Source: Bacillota bacterium | GTDB lineage: Bacteria; Bacillota_A; Clostridia; Acetivibrionales; DUMB01 | DNA: 11,467 nucleotides | Assembly: GCA_023621975.1 (NCBI GenBank) | Contig: JAMOAC010000116.1 | Span: 1-11,467, forward strand | Direction: 5' to 3' | Shown: piece by piece, positions 1-5,769 of the stretch | Position numbering within the stretch: position 1 is the stretch's first letter | Layout: each line of letters begins with the position of its first letter | Position numbers and translations under genes: made by a program | The notes under the pieces: generated by a model | Seen by the model: the letters and a program-made list of their open reading frames with translations, nothing else | What the model was told of the DNA's origin: nothing | Database searches by the model: none

Positions 1-203
1 AGACAGGCGCTGTAGGCAATTCTACCGAAGTGTTCAGCGAAGATCAGGAAACCTTCTCCGATGACCAGGAGACTTTCTCTGATGATCAGGAGACTTTTTC
101 AGAAGATGATGACCTGGAAACATTCATGGAAGATGAAGATCTCTTCACTGATGACCTGGAGACTTATTCGGACGAATGGCTTGAGGATGAATTTTTGGAA
201 TAA
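1..203 (+). CDS. C-terminal end of an unidentified protein with a highly acidic heptad-repeat tail (5' truncated)
   Basis: The open frame enters from the left edge (first full codon at 3) and ends at TAA 201-203, leaving 66 residues. They are almost entirely Asp, Glu, Ser, Thr, Phe, Gln and Leu. Repeating units of the form F-S-(E/D)-D-Q-E-T start at codons 33, 54 and 75, followed by looser versions (FSEDDDLET, FMEDEDL, FTDDLET, YSDEWLE), so an aromatic residue recurs about every seven positions. There is no Lys or Arg in the visible part. Such a tail is likely extended or disordered and could bind cations or basic partners, but that is inference; the body of the protein is outside the window and I do not recognise the family. 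The coding frame is convincing because the 21-bp DNA repeat keeps it. The frame stays open after the stop codon, as described under findings. Confidence 0.75.
   Translation, partial: TGAVGNSTEVFSEDQETFSDDQETFSDDQETFSEDDDLETFMEDEDLFTDDLETYSDEWLEDEFLE
33..116 (+). repeat. 21-bp in-frame tandem repeat encoding the acidic heptads
   Basis: Units start at 33, 54, 75 and 96. The first three share the pattern TT(C)-(T/A)(C/G)(T/C)-GA(A/T)-GA(T/C)-CAG-GA(A/G)-AC(C/T); the fourth carries an extra two codons before it resumes. Differences are mostly at third codon positions, so the repeat has been kept by selection on the protein or by recent slippage within a coding frame. Confidence 0.7.
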
Positions 204-230
204 TGTATTGATATAATGAATCATTTACAG

Positions 231-325
231 CATGGCAAATGCATTATGGATATAACATGGCAAGATGATGCCAACTATAATACGTGGCAGGACAATGCAT
301 ATATAATAATACGGCAAGACAATGC
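231..325 (+). repeat. Degenerate 25-27 bp tandem repeat, four units, between a stop codon and a terminator
   Basis: Units begin near 231, 256, 283 and 310. The shared core is TGGCA(A/G)GA(C/T)(A/G)ATGC followed by an AT-rich stretch such as ATATAATA. The last two units are closest, sharing GGCARGACAATGCATA. The period of 27 (nine codons) and an uninterrupted reading frame through units 2-4 suggest decayed coding sequence, though a purely non-coding repeat is equally possible. No ribosome binding site precedes the only ATG (216) that could start translation here. Confidence 0.55.
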
Positions 326-326
326 A

Positions 327-360
327 TAAAGCAGCCGAAGTATCGACTGCTTTATTTTTT
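327..360 (+). terminator. Rho-independent terminator after the acidic-tail gene
   Basis: The arms AAAGCAG and CTGCTTT pair, with an inner CGA/TCG extension across one C-A mismatch and a four-base AGTA loop, followed by TTTATTTTTT. It ends exactly where the minus-strand zinc-ribbon gene ends, so it separates two convergent genes. On the minus strand the trailing T run is shorter, so it would work less well in that direction. Confidence 0.8.
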
Positions 361-576
361 CTAATGGCTGCAGCAACCACCGCATATATTTGCATTAGGG
401 CAGGCCGGAGCCTCGTTTTTTCTTGAGTGAATAATGTTTACGTTACTAAAGATGGCTTCAAGTTCATTACTTCCGCACTCGGGGCATTTTATCAGCTTTT
501 GTTCGCGCTCGCTCATCTTTGCCATTATGTTGAACTCATTTTTACATTTTGTGCAACGCAGGTCATAGAACGGCAT
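361..576 (-). CDS. FmdB-family zinc-ribbon protein, 71 aa
   Basis: A small protein opening MPFYDLRC, which is the typical start of the FmdB/CxxC zinc-ribbon family. The ribbon is formed by C8-x2-C11 and C31-x2-C34 (CPEC), about 20 residues apart, enough to bind one zinc. The C-terminus is also Cys-rich (C59, C65, C68, C69, final His71) and could bind a second metal or a cluster; that is inference. The FmdB name comes from a proposed regulator of formamidase, but most family members have no known function. The start is supported by AGGAGGG nine bases upstream on the minus strand. It is a single gene, transcribed away from ddl, with its own likely promoter at 639-667. Confidence 0.85.
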   Translation of the reverse strand: MPFYDLRCTKCKNEFNIMAKMSEREQKLIKCPECGSNELEAIFSNVNIIHSRKNEAPACPNANICGGCCSH

Positions 577-638
577 ATTGAAATTACCCTCCTAAAAAAT
601 AATTAATTTTATTGCCTTTTGAAGCCTTCACTATATTT

Positions 639-667
639 ATATTACTTTGTTTTGCCCGTATTGGCAA
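639..667 (-). promoter_or_regulatory. Sigma-A-like promoter for the zinc-ribbon gene
   Basis: On the minus strand, TTGCCA (662-667) and TAATAT (639-644) are separated by exactly 17 bases. This is close to the vegetative consensus and lies about 60 bases upstream of the ATG. It is read by eye only; the AT-rich interval offers other -10 candidates. Confidence 0.5.
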
Positions 668-683
668 CCTCGTTAATAACAGC

Positions 684-712
684 TTGAAGTTACTGTACTT
701 AAATAGTAAAAT
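684..712 (+). promoter_or_regulatory. Sigma-A-like promoter for the ddl-murI-argS operon
   Basis: TTGAAG (684-689), a 17-base spacer and TAAAAT (707-712) stand about 50 bases before the ddl start codon. Only about 16 bases separate this -35 from that of the divergent minus-strand promoter, so the two promoters sit back to back in the 189-base interval between the genes. Confidence 0.55.
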
Positions 713-765
713 GAAAAATATATTAAATTTAGATTATTAAAAACTTGTGTGGGGAGTAAATTTTT

Positions 766-1884
766 ATGATTGAAAAGAAGCATGTAGCCGTTATTTTTGG
801 CGGTAGATCTTCAGAACACGAAGTATCGAGGGTTTCTGCCCAGTCAATTATTCAAAACATTGACAGAAGCAAGTACGATGTAACCATGATTGGAATAACC
901 CGCGAAGGAAGATGGCTTGTCTATGACGGTCCCGTTGAAAAACTGTCTACGGGAGAGTGGCAGGCTATAGCAGAACAGCAGGCAGGTTCGGGAAATACCC
1001 AGCCGGCGGCAGAGGAAGGAATGGGCATCCTGGGAAGTATTCTGAAAGCTGCCGGAGCAGGGCAAGGCTTAAGGAAAATTGATGTGGTATTTCCGGTTCT
1101 GCATGGATGTAACGGTGAAGACGGTACTATACAAGGGCTTTTGGAGCTTGCGGAAATACCGTATGTAGGATGCGGTGTTTTAGCTTCTGCTTTGGGGATG
1201 GATAAGGCATATGCCAAAATCATTTTCGAGAAAGAAGGCATTCCCCAGGGTAAATATCTAGTGTTCAACAGAAAGCAATTGAAAATAAATCCGGAATTAA
1301 TAATAGAACAGGTTGAAGACTTGCTTTCATACCCGTGTTTTGTAAAGCCATCCAATGCAGGCTCTTCAGTAGGGGTTTCAAAAGCGGGCAGCAGGCAGGA
1401 GCTTGTTGAGGCTCTGAACCTTGCTGCAAGGTATGACCGAAGAATACTTGTAGAGGAGTTTATAGACGGCAGGGAAGTGGAATGCGCGGTACTTGGAAAT
1501 GATGAACCTATAGCTTCCACTGTCGGTGAAATAATTGCGGGCAGCGAATTTTACGACTATCACGATAAATATGTAAACAATAAATCAAGAATTGAAATAC
1601 CGGCCAATTTGCCGGAAGAAACGATAAACCAGATAAGGGATTATGCTGTAAGGGCATATAAATCTCTTGACTGTGCAGGTCTTTCAAGGGTTGACTTTTT
1701 TGTTCACAGGAAAACCGGTAAGATTTATATAAATGAGATAAACACTCTGCCCGGCTTTACAAGCATAAGCATGTATCCCAAGCTGTGGGAAAAATCAGGA
1801 ATTCCATACAGTGAACTGATCAGCCGCCTTATAGAGCTGGCGCTGGAGAGATTCGAAGATACCAGGAGAGATTACAGCATATAG
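766..1884 (+). CDS. ddl: D-alanine--D-alanine ligase
   Basis: ATP-dependent cytoplasmic ligase that joins two D-Ala molecules to make the dipeptide added to the peptidoglycan precursor by MurF. It has the ATP-grasp layout. The N-terminal FGGRSSEHEVS (Glu17 equivalent to the substrate-binding Glu of DdlB) is followed by LHGCNGEDGT around residue 113, the KPSNAGSSVGVSK ATP-binding loop, EEFIDGREVE, the omega loop YDYHDKY (263-269), D310 and NEIN (323-326, metal-binding Glu and Asn). The Tyr-containing omega loop is typical of D-Ala-D-Ala rather than D-Ala-D-Lac ligases. At 372 aa it is longer than E. coli DdlB (306), with extra sequence at about residues 65-105. GGGGAG nine bases before the ATG supports the start. 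It is the first gene of the operon, 26 nt before murI. Confidence 0.96.
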   Translation: MIEKKHVAVIFGGRSSEHEVSRVSAQSIIQNIDRSKYDVTMIGITREGRWLVYDGPVEKLSTGEWQAIAEQQAGSGNTQPAAEEGMGILGSILKAAGAGQGLRKIDVVFPVLHGCNGEDGTIQGLLELAEIPYVGCGVLASALGMDKAYAKIIFEKEGIPQGKYLVFNRKQLKINPELIIEQVEDLLSYPCFVKPSNAGSSVGVSKAGSRQELVEALNLAARYDRRILVEEFIDGREVECAVLGNDEPIASTVGEIIAGSEFYDYHDKYVNNKSRIEIPANLPEETINQIRDYAVRAYKSLDCAGLSRVDFFVHRKTGKIYINEINTLPGFTSISMYPKLWEKSGIPYSELISRLIELALERFEDTRRDYSI

Positions 1885-1910
1885 CAATAGGAGCAATCGG
1901 AGGGAATCTA

Positions 1911-2717
1911 ATGGATAACAGGCCTATAGGAATATTTGATTCAGGTCTGGGAGGCCTTACGGTACTAAAGGAAATTGTTGAAATGATGCCGAAGGAAAGC
2001 ATAGTTTATTTCGGTGACAGCGGAAGGACCCCATACGGAACCAAATCAAAGGAAACAGTTACAAAGTATACTTTTCAGAATGTCAGGTTTCTTTTAAGCC
2101 AGGACATTAAAATGCTGGTTATCGCATGCAATACTGCAAGCGCATACAGTTATGAAGCGGTTAAGAGCAATTTTGATATTCCTATTGTTGAAGTTGTTGA
2201 GCCGGGAGCGATAACCGTTGCAAGGGAAACCAGAAATAAAAAGGTGGGCGTGATAGGAACACCCGCTACAATAAACAGCAGAGCATATGAGAAGGCTATT
2301 AAAAAAATTGACAGTTCTATTGAAATAATCTCGAAGGCATGTCCCCTTTTTGTCCAGCTTGTTGAAGAGGGATGGTGGGAAAATGACATCGCTTACCGGA
2401 TTGCGGAAGAATATCTTTCTTCCCTGAAGGATAAGGGAATTGATACGCTCATATTGGGATGTACCCATTATCCCCTTTTGCAAAATACCATATCCAAAGT
2501 GATGGGTAAGGACGTAAAGCTCGTAAGTTCTGCCCATGAGGCAGCAAAGGCCGTCCTGAAGGTTATTAAGGAAAAGGATATGGAGCGGGACAAAAGGTTA
2601 AACCCGGTATACAGATACTATACAAGTGACAGTGTAGAAAAATTTGCTGAACTGGGAGGTATAATACTGGGCAAGGAAATAGAAACGGTCGAAAAAATAG
2701 ATATAGAGAAATACTAG
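1911..2717 (+). CDS. murI: Glutamate racemase
   Basis: Cofactor-independent racemase converting L-Glu to D-Glu, which MurD adds to UDP-MurNAc-L-Ala. The family signatures are all present: IGIFDSGLGGLTV at the N-terminus (Asp10, Ser11), RTPYG near residue 42, IACNTASA with catalytic Cys73, and LGCTHYPLL with the second catalytic Cys184. The length of 268 aa is normal. GGAGGG six bases before the ATG gives a strong start. It lies between ddl and a DUF1934 gene, so two steps supplying D-amino acids for the wall are made from one transcript. Confidence 0.97.
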   Translation: MDNRPIGIFDSGLGGLTVLKEIVEMMPKESIVYFGDSGRTPYGTKSKETVTKYTFQNVRFLLSQDIKMLVIACNTASAYSYEAVKSNFDIPIVEVVEPGAITVARETRNKKVGVIGTPATINSRAYEKAIKKIDSSIEIISKACPLFVQLVEEGWWENDIAYRIAEEYLSSLKDKGIDTLILGCTHYPLLQNTISKVMGKDVKLVSSAHEAAKAVLKVIKEKDMERDKRLNPVYRYYTSDSVEKFAELGGIILGKEIETVEKIDIEKY

Positions 2718-2738
2718 ATGACGGTTGAAAACGGGGAC

Positions 2739-2744
2739 AGGAGG
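2739..2744 (+). promoter_or_regulatory. Shine-Dalgarno site that fixes the DUF1934 start
   Basis: A perfect AGGAGG lies nine bases before ATG 2754. The in-frame ATG at 2718, directly after the murI stop, has no such site before it. The site therefore favours the shorter protein. Confidence 0.75.
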
Positions 2745-2753
2745 AATATTCGT

Positions 2754-3200
2754 ATGAAAAAGGATGTTATTATTTCCATTAGAGGAAGGCAGACACATGT
2801 CGATTCGGATATAAGCAAACTTGAATTTGTAACTGAAGGCAAGTATTATAAAAAAGGAAACACCTATTACGTGATGTATAAGGAAAGCGAAGTAACCGGT
2901 ATGGAGGGGACAACCACCACATTAAAAATTGAAGATGATGAAGTTACACTCATGAGGTTCGGAGCGGTGAATTCCCAGCTGGTTTTCAAGAAAGGCCAGA
3001 AGCACGTTTCATATTATGATACTGAGTACGGAGCTTTTACGGTGAGTGTTACCGCGCATCATCTGAATGTCAATGTTGACGATACCGGGGGAGAAATAGA
3101 GGTTGATTATGAGATTGAAATAGATAATAATAAATCTGGATATAATGATTTTTGTATGCTAATAAGAGAGGCAGGATGTTCTAATGATAAATATTGTTGA
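2754..3200 (+). CDS. DUF1934 (YwiB-like) beta-barrel protein
   Basis: A 148-aa soluble protein with no signal peptide. Alternating hydrophobic strands, the opening KKDVIISIRGRQ, and central features such as TEGKYYKKGNTYYVMYKESEVTG match the DUF1934 family, small calycin-like beta-barrels whose function is unknown. In Bacillus the homologue ywiB also sits directly before argS, so the pairing is conserved and gives weak support for a role near translation or amino-acid use. The start at 2754 is chosen for its perfect AGGAGG; starting at 2718 would add 12 residues (MTVENGDRRNIR). The 3' end overlaps argS by 17 nt, which suggests translational coupling. The final residues (REAGCSNDKYC) go slightly past the usual end of the family. 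Confidence 0.85.
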   Translation: MKKDVIISIRGRQTHVDSDISKLEFVTEGKYYKKGNTYYVMYKESEVTGMEGTTTTLKIEDDEVTLMRFGAVNSQLVFKKGQKHVSYYDTEYGAFTVSVTAHHLNVNVDDTGGEIEVDYEIEIDNNKSGYNDFCMLIREAGCSNDKYC

Positions 3201-4878
3201 GGATATTAGACAGAGCATTAAAGACGTTGTAAAGAAATCCATTGTAAAAAGCATCGAAGAAGGCAGCCTTCCCGAGATGGAGGTGACCGGGATTACCATT
3301 GAGACACCGAGGGAAAAGCAGCATGGGGAGTTTTCAACAAATATTGCAATGCAGCTTACGAGGATTGCAAGAAAAGCTCCCAGGCAGATTGCCGAGACGA
3401 TAATAAACAATATAAATACGGAAGGTACTTATATAGAAAAGATTGAATGTGCAGGGCCCGGCTTTATCAATTTTTATCTGAAGAAAGACTGGCTTTATGA
3501 TTCCCTTAAGATAATACAGTCTGAAAGGGAGGATTACGGGAAAATCAATATCGGCAAAGGCCAAAAAGTTATGGTGGAGTTCGTCAGCGCAAACCCCACA
3601 GGGCCGCTCCATATGGGCAATGCGAGAGGAGGAGCGCTTGGCGACTGCATTGCAAGTGTTTTGGAAGCAGCAGGATATGACGTCACCAGGGAATTTTACA
3701 TTAATGATGCCGGAAACCAGATAGAGAAATTCGGCATATCACTTGAAGCAAGGTACATACAGCTTTTAAAGGGCGAAGATGCGGTGGAATTCCCTGAAGA
3801 CGGCTATCATGGTGAAGATATAATAGAACACATGAAGGAATATATAAACCTGTACGGAGACAGCCTTCTTAACGCGGAGCCTTCCGAGAGGCGTAAGGCG
3901 CTTGTGGAATTTGCCCTTCCGAGGAATTTGCAGAGAATAAGGGAAAGCCTGGAACAGTATGGAATCAAGTTTGATGTGTGGTTTTCCGAACAATCGCTCT
4001 ATGACAGCGGTGAATTATGGGATACCATTAACTATCTGAAGGAAAAAGGCTGGACCTATGAAAAGGATAATGCCCTGTGGTTCAAAGCTTCCGAGCTGGG
4101 TGCGGACAAGGATGAGGTTATAGTACGCAGCAATGGATTCCCTACATACTTTGCTTCGGATATAGCCTACCACAGGAATAAATTTCTTAAGCGCAATTTT
4201 GACAGGGTTATTGACCTGCTTGGCGCAGACCATCACGGACATGTTGCCAGAATGAAAGCGGGCGTAGCCGCTGTGGGTGTTGATCCTTCCAAGCTTGAGA
4301 TTATTATATTCCAGCTGGTACGGCTTTACAGGAATGGCGAAATAGCCCGTATGTCCAAAAGAACCGGCAAATCCATAACCCTTACCGATTTGCTGGAAGA
4401 GGTGGGCAAAGATGCAGCGAGGTTTTTCTTTAATATGAAGGCATCGGGCAGCCATCTGGACTTTGATCTCGACCTGGCTGTAAAGCAGTCAAACGAAAAC
4501 CCTGTTTACTATGTCCAGTATGCGCACGCAAGAATTTGCAGCATGCTGAGGCTGCTGGAAAGTGAAGGCGTCAGGCTGCCGAGGGTGGAAGATGTTGATC
4601 TTACACTGCTAAAGGCGCCTGAAGAGATTGAACTTATAAAGAAGCTGGCAGAGTTTCCTGATGAAATCAGGATTTGTGCCCAGACCCTTGAGCCAAGCAG
4701 GCTGACCCACTACGTGCTGGACGTTGCATCCCTTTTCCACAGCTTCTACAATGCCTGCAGGGTAAAGGGCGAAGAGGAAAAGCTGATGAAAGCAAGGTTA
4801 ATTCTGGTAGACAGCACAAAGATAGTTATCAGGAATGTGCTTAATATATTAAGCATATCAGCGCCGGAAAGGATGTGA
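3184..4878 (+). CDS. argS: Arginyl-tRNA synthetase
   Basis: Class I synthetase charging tRNA-Arg, 564 aa, a normal full length. The N-terminal tRNA-binding domain (about residues 1-95, ending in GPGFINFYL) is followed by the Rossmann catalytic core. The HIGH motif appears as GPLHMGN (140-146) within SANPTGPLHMGNARGG. The KMSKS position is ARMSKRTGKS (Met390), the usual degenerate form in this enzyme. The alpha-helical DALR anticodon-binding domain (from about NPVYYVQYAHARI) runs to the family-typical end SAPERM. The ATG lies inside the end of the DUF1934 gene, with a purine-rich GAGAGGCAGGA upstream. The stop overlaps the signals for the next gene. Confidence 0.97.
   Translation: MINIVEDIRQSIKDVVKKSIVKSIEEGSLPEMEVTGITIETPREKQHGEFSTNIAMQLTRIARKAPRQIAETIINNINTEGTYIEKIECAGPGFINFYLKKDWLYDSLKIIQSEREDYGKINIGKGQKVMVEFVSANPTGPLHMGNARGGALGDCIASVLEAAGYDVTREFYINDAGNQIEKFGISLEARYIQLLKGEDAVEFPEDGYHGEDIIEHMKEYINLYGDSLLNAEPSERRKALVEFALPRNLQRIRESLEQYGIKFDVWFSEQSLYDSGELWDTINYLKEKGWTYEKDNALWFKASELGADKDEVIVRSNGFPTYFASDIAYHRNKFLKRNFDRVIDLLGADHHGHVARMKAGVAAVGVDPSKLEIIIFQLVRLYRNGEIARMSKRTGKSITLTDLLEEVGKDAARFFFNMKASGSHLDFDLDLAVKQSNENPVYYVQYAHARICSMLRLLESEGVRLPRVEDVDLTLLKAPEEIELIKKLAEFPDEIRICAQTLEPSRLTHYVLDVASLFHSFYNACRVKGEEEKLMKARLILVDSTKIVIRNVLNILSISAPERM
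4868..4878 (+). promoter_or_regulatory. Extended Shine-Dalgarno at the argS stop, deciding the hydrolase start
   Basis: AAAGGATGTGA matches the 16S-complementary AAAGGAGGTGA at 10 of 11 positions and ends eight bases before ATG 4887. The alternative GTG at 4875 lies inside this site and so is too close to use it. The argS stop TGA is part of the site, so ribosomes finishing argS would be released on it. Confidence 0.6.
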
Positions 4879-4886
4879 AAATTGCA

Positions 4887-5525
4887 ATGAAAATAAAATG
4901 GTTGGGTCATTCGTGTTTTCTCGTAACTTCATCTGGAGGAGTGAAAATCATTACGGACCCGTTCGATGACCAGGTGGGCTATGAAGTTCCTTCGGAAGAG
5001 GCAGACATTGTCACCACCAGTCACGACCATTTTGACCACAACAACACCAGGGCTGTAAAAGGTAAGTTTGTGCACATCAAGGAACCGGGCACTTACTCGG
5101 AGAAAGGCATAAACATAAAGGGCGTTGCTACTTTCCATGATGAAGTCGGTGGCAGGAAAAGAGGCAGGAATGTTATATTCAAGTTCAATGTAGACGGAAT
5201 TGAAGTATGCCACTGCGGTGACCTCGGACACGTTCCGACACCCGGACAGGTGGAGGAAATCGGGAAGGTTGACGTACTGCTTATTCCTGTCGGAGGCACC
5301 TATACCGTTGACGCGCAAAAAGCTTTTGAGACGGCAAAGTTGATTAAGCCTGCGGTAATCATACCAATGCACTTTAAGACCGACGATACCGACTTCCCTA
5401 TTGACGGGGTGGACAAGTTTACCGCAGTTGCGGGCAGCGGGGAAAGAGCCGGCAAGCAGGAGGCAGAGATTACAAAAGAAAATATAGGAAACATGCCGCA
5501 TGTTTTGATATTGGAGTATAAATAA
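4887..5525 (+). CDS. UPF0173-type metal-dependent hydrolase (metallo-beta-lactamase fold)
   Basis: A 212-aa cytoplasmic protein with the compact metallo-beta-lactamase fold. MKIKWLGHSCF is the standard UPF0173 start. The metal-binding motif is HDHFDH (residues 46-51), HCGDLGH supplies the next ligands (His109, Asp112), and PMHF (His162) the last. This family resembles the UlaG/YtkL branch; its substrate is not known, so only a hydrolase role is proposed. The ATG at 4887 is preferred because it gives the family N-terminus and has a near-perfect extended ribosome binding site. A GTG at 4875, overlapping the argS stop, would add four residues (MKIA) and remains possible. It is the last gene of the operon; a perfect inverted repeat begins four bases after its stop. 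Confidence 0.88.
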   Translation: MKIKWLGHSCFLVTSSGGVKIITDPFDDQVGYEVPSEEADIVTTSHDHFDHNNTRAVKGKFVHIKEPGTYSEKGINIKGVATFHDEVGGRKRGRNVIFKFNVDGIEVCHCGDLGHVPTPGQVEEIGKVDVLLIPVGGTYTVDAQKAFETAKLIKPAVIIPMHFKTDDTDFPIDGVDKFTAVAGSGERAGKQEAEITKENIGNMPHVLILEYK

Positions 5526-5529
5526 TGTG

Positions 5530-5586
5530 CCAGAGGGACGGTTCTCCTGGTCACTGTGACAGTGACCAGGAGAACCGTCCCTCTGG
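5530..5586. repeat. Perfect 27-bp inverted repeat with a 3-nt loop (REP-like palindromic element)
   Basis: The left arm (5530-5556, starting CCAGAGGGACGG, ending GTCACTG) and right arm (5560-5586) are exact reverse complements around TGA. The element is much more GC-rich than its surroundings and has no T run after it, so it is a poor candidate for the operon's main terminator, although it would form a very stable hairpin in RNA. The GGGACGGTTC core resembles dispersed palindromic repeats that I recall from clostridial genomes, some of them linked with REP-associated tyrosine transposases (IS200/Y1 relatives). No transposase is present here. The location directly after a stop codon is typical of REP elements. 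Confidence 0.85.
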
Positions 5587-5609
5587 TATCGGTATCAGCA
5601 TTTTTGAGT

Positions 5610-5637
5610 TAAAAAAATTAAGTAAAATAGCCGATAA
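5610..5637 (+). promoter_or_regulatory. Candidate sigma-D/FliA-type promoter upstream of the first SLH gene
   Basis: GCCGATAA (5630-5637) equals the flagellar-sigma -10 consensus at all eight positions, and TAAA (5610-5613) lies 16 bases upstream, within the known 14-16 range. Transcription would begin near 5643-5645, giving a leader of about 125 nt before ATG 5770. The -10 box overlaps the left arm of a terminator, so a chance match is possible: GCCG is also required by the hairpin. No convincing vegetative promoter is visible between the terminator and the gene. Confidence 0.4.
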
Positions 5638-5668
5638 ATTAATAGCGGCTATTTTTTTATTCTTTTTT
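5624..5668 (+). terminator. Rho-independent terminator of the ddl-argS-hydrolase operon
   Basis: AAAATAGCCG (5624-5633) pairs with CGGCTATTTT (5646-5655) around a 12-base AT-rich loop. Seven T residues run on from the stem, followed by ATTCTTTTTT. It lies about 100 bases after the hydrolase stop and before the first SLH gene, marking the operon end. Confidence 0.85.
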
Positions 5669-5769
5669 ATGTGTAGGGTTTTTCTTATATAGTGTCGAAA
5701 TACGCATGTGTCAGTAATGCGGAAAAAAGAATGGCTTTACTCGAAATCCTGGGGAGAGATGATGGAAAT

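Noticed and set aside
231..325. CRISPR array
   Set aside because: Units repeat directly with no unique spacers of constant length, and they are degenerate.
216..329. Possible 37-aa small protein starting at ATG 216
   Set aside because: No Shine-Dalgarno sequence precedes the ATG. It is better treated as continuation of the upstream frame or as a non-coding repeat.
921..1520. 199-aa open frame on the minus strand across ddl
   Set aside because: It lies wholly inside the well-supported ddl gene, has no ribosome binding site or recognisable domain, and its composition (Ser, Pro, Leu rich) is what the reverse complement of a coding strand gives.
766..1884. D-Ala-D-Lac ligase (VanA-like resistance gene)
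   Set aside because: The omega loop is YDYHDKY, the D-Ala-D-Ala type, and no vanH or vanX neighbours are present.
4929..5501. 190-aa open frame on the minus strand across the hydrolase
   Set aside because: It is the shadow of a gene with intact metal-binding motifs, and it shows no family features of its own.
5300..5554. Minus-strand frame starting in the palindrome (MTRRTVPLAHY...)
   Set aside because: Its N-terminus is only a translation of the 27-bp inverted repeat and the remainder is antisense to the hydrolase gene.
5530..5586. Inverted repeat as the main operon terminator
   Set aside because: It has no following T run, and a standard hairpin with seven T residues follows about 40 bases later.
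5692..5769. c-di-GMP or other riboswitch in the SLH leader
   Set aside because: ACGCA and a short hairpin drew attention, but the conserved core of the c-di-GMP-I class and its receptor helix are not present, and no other class fits.
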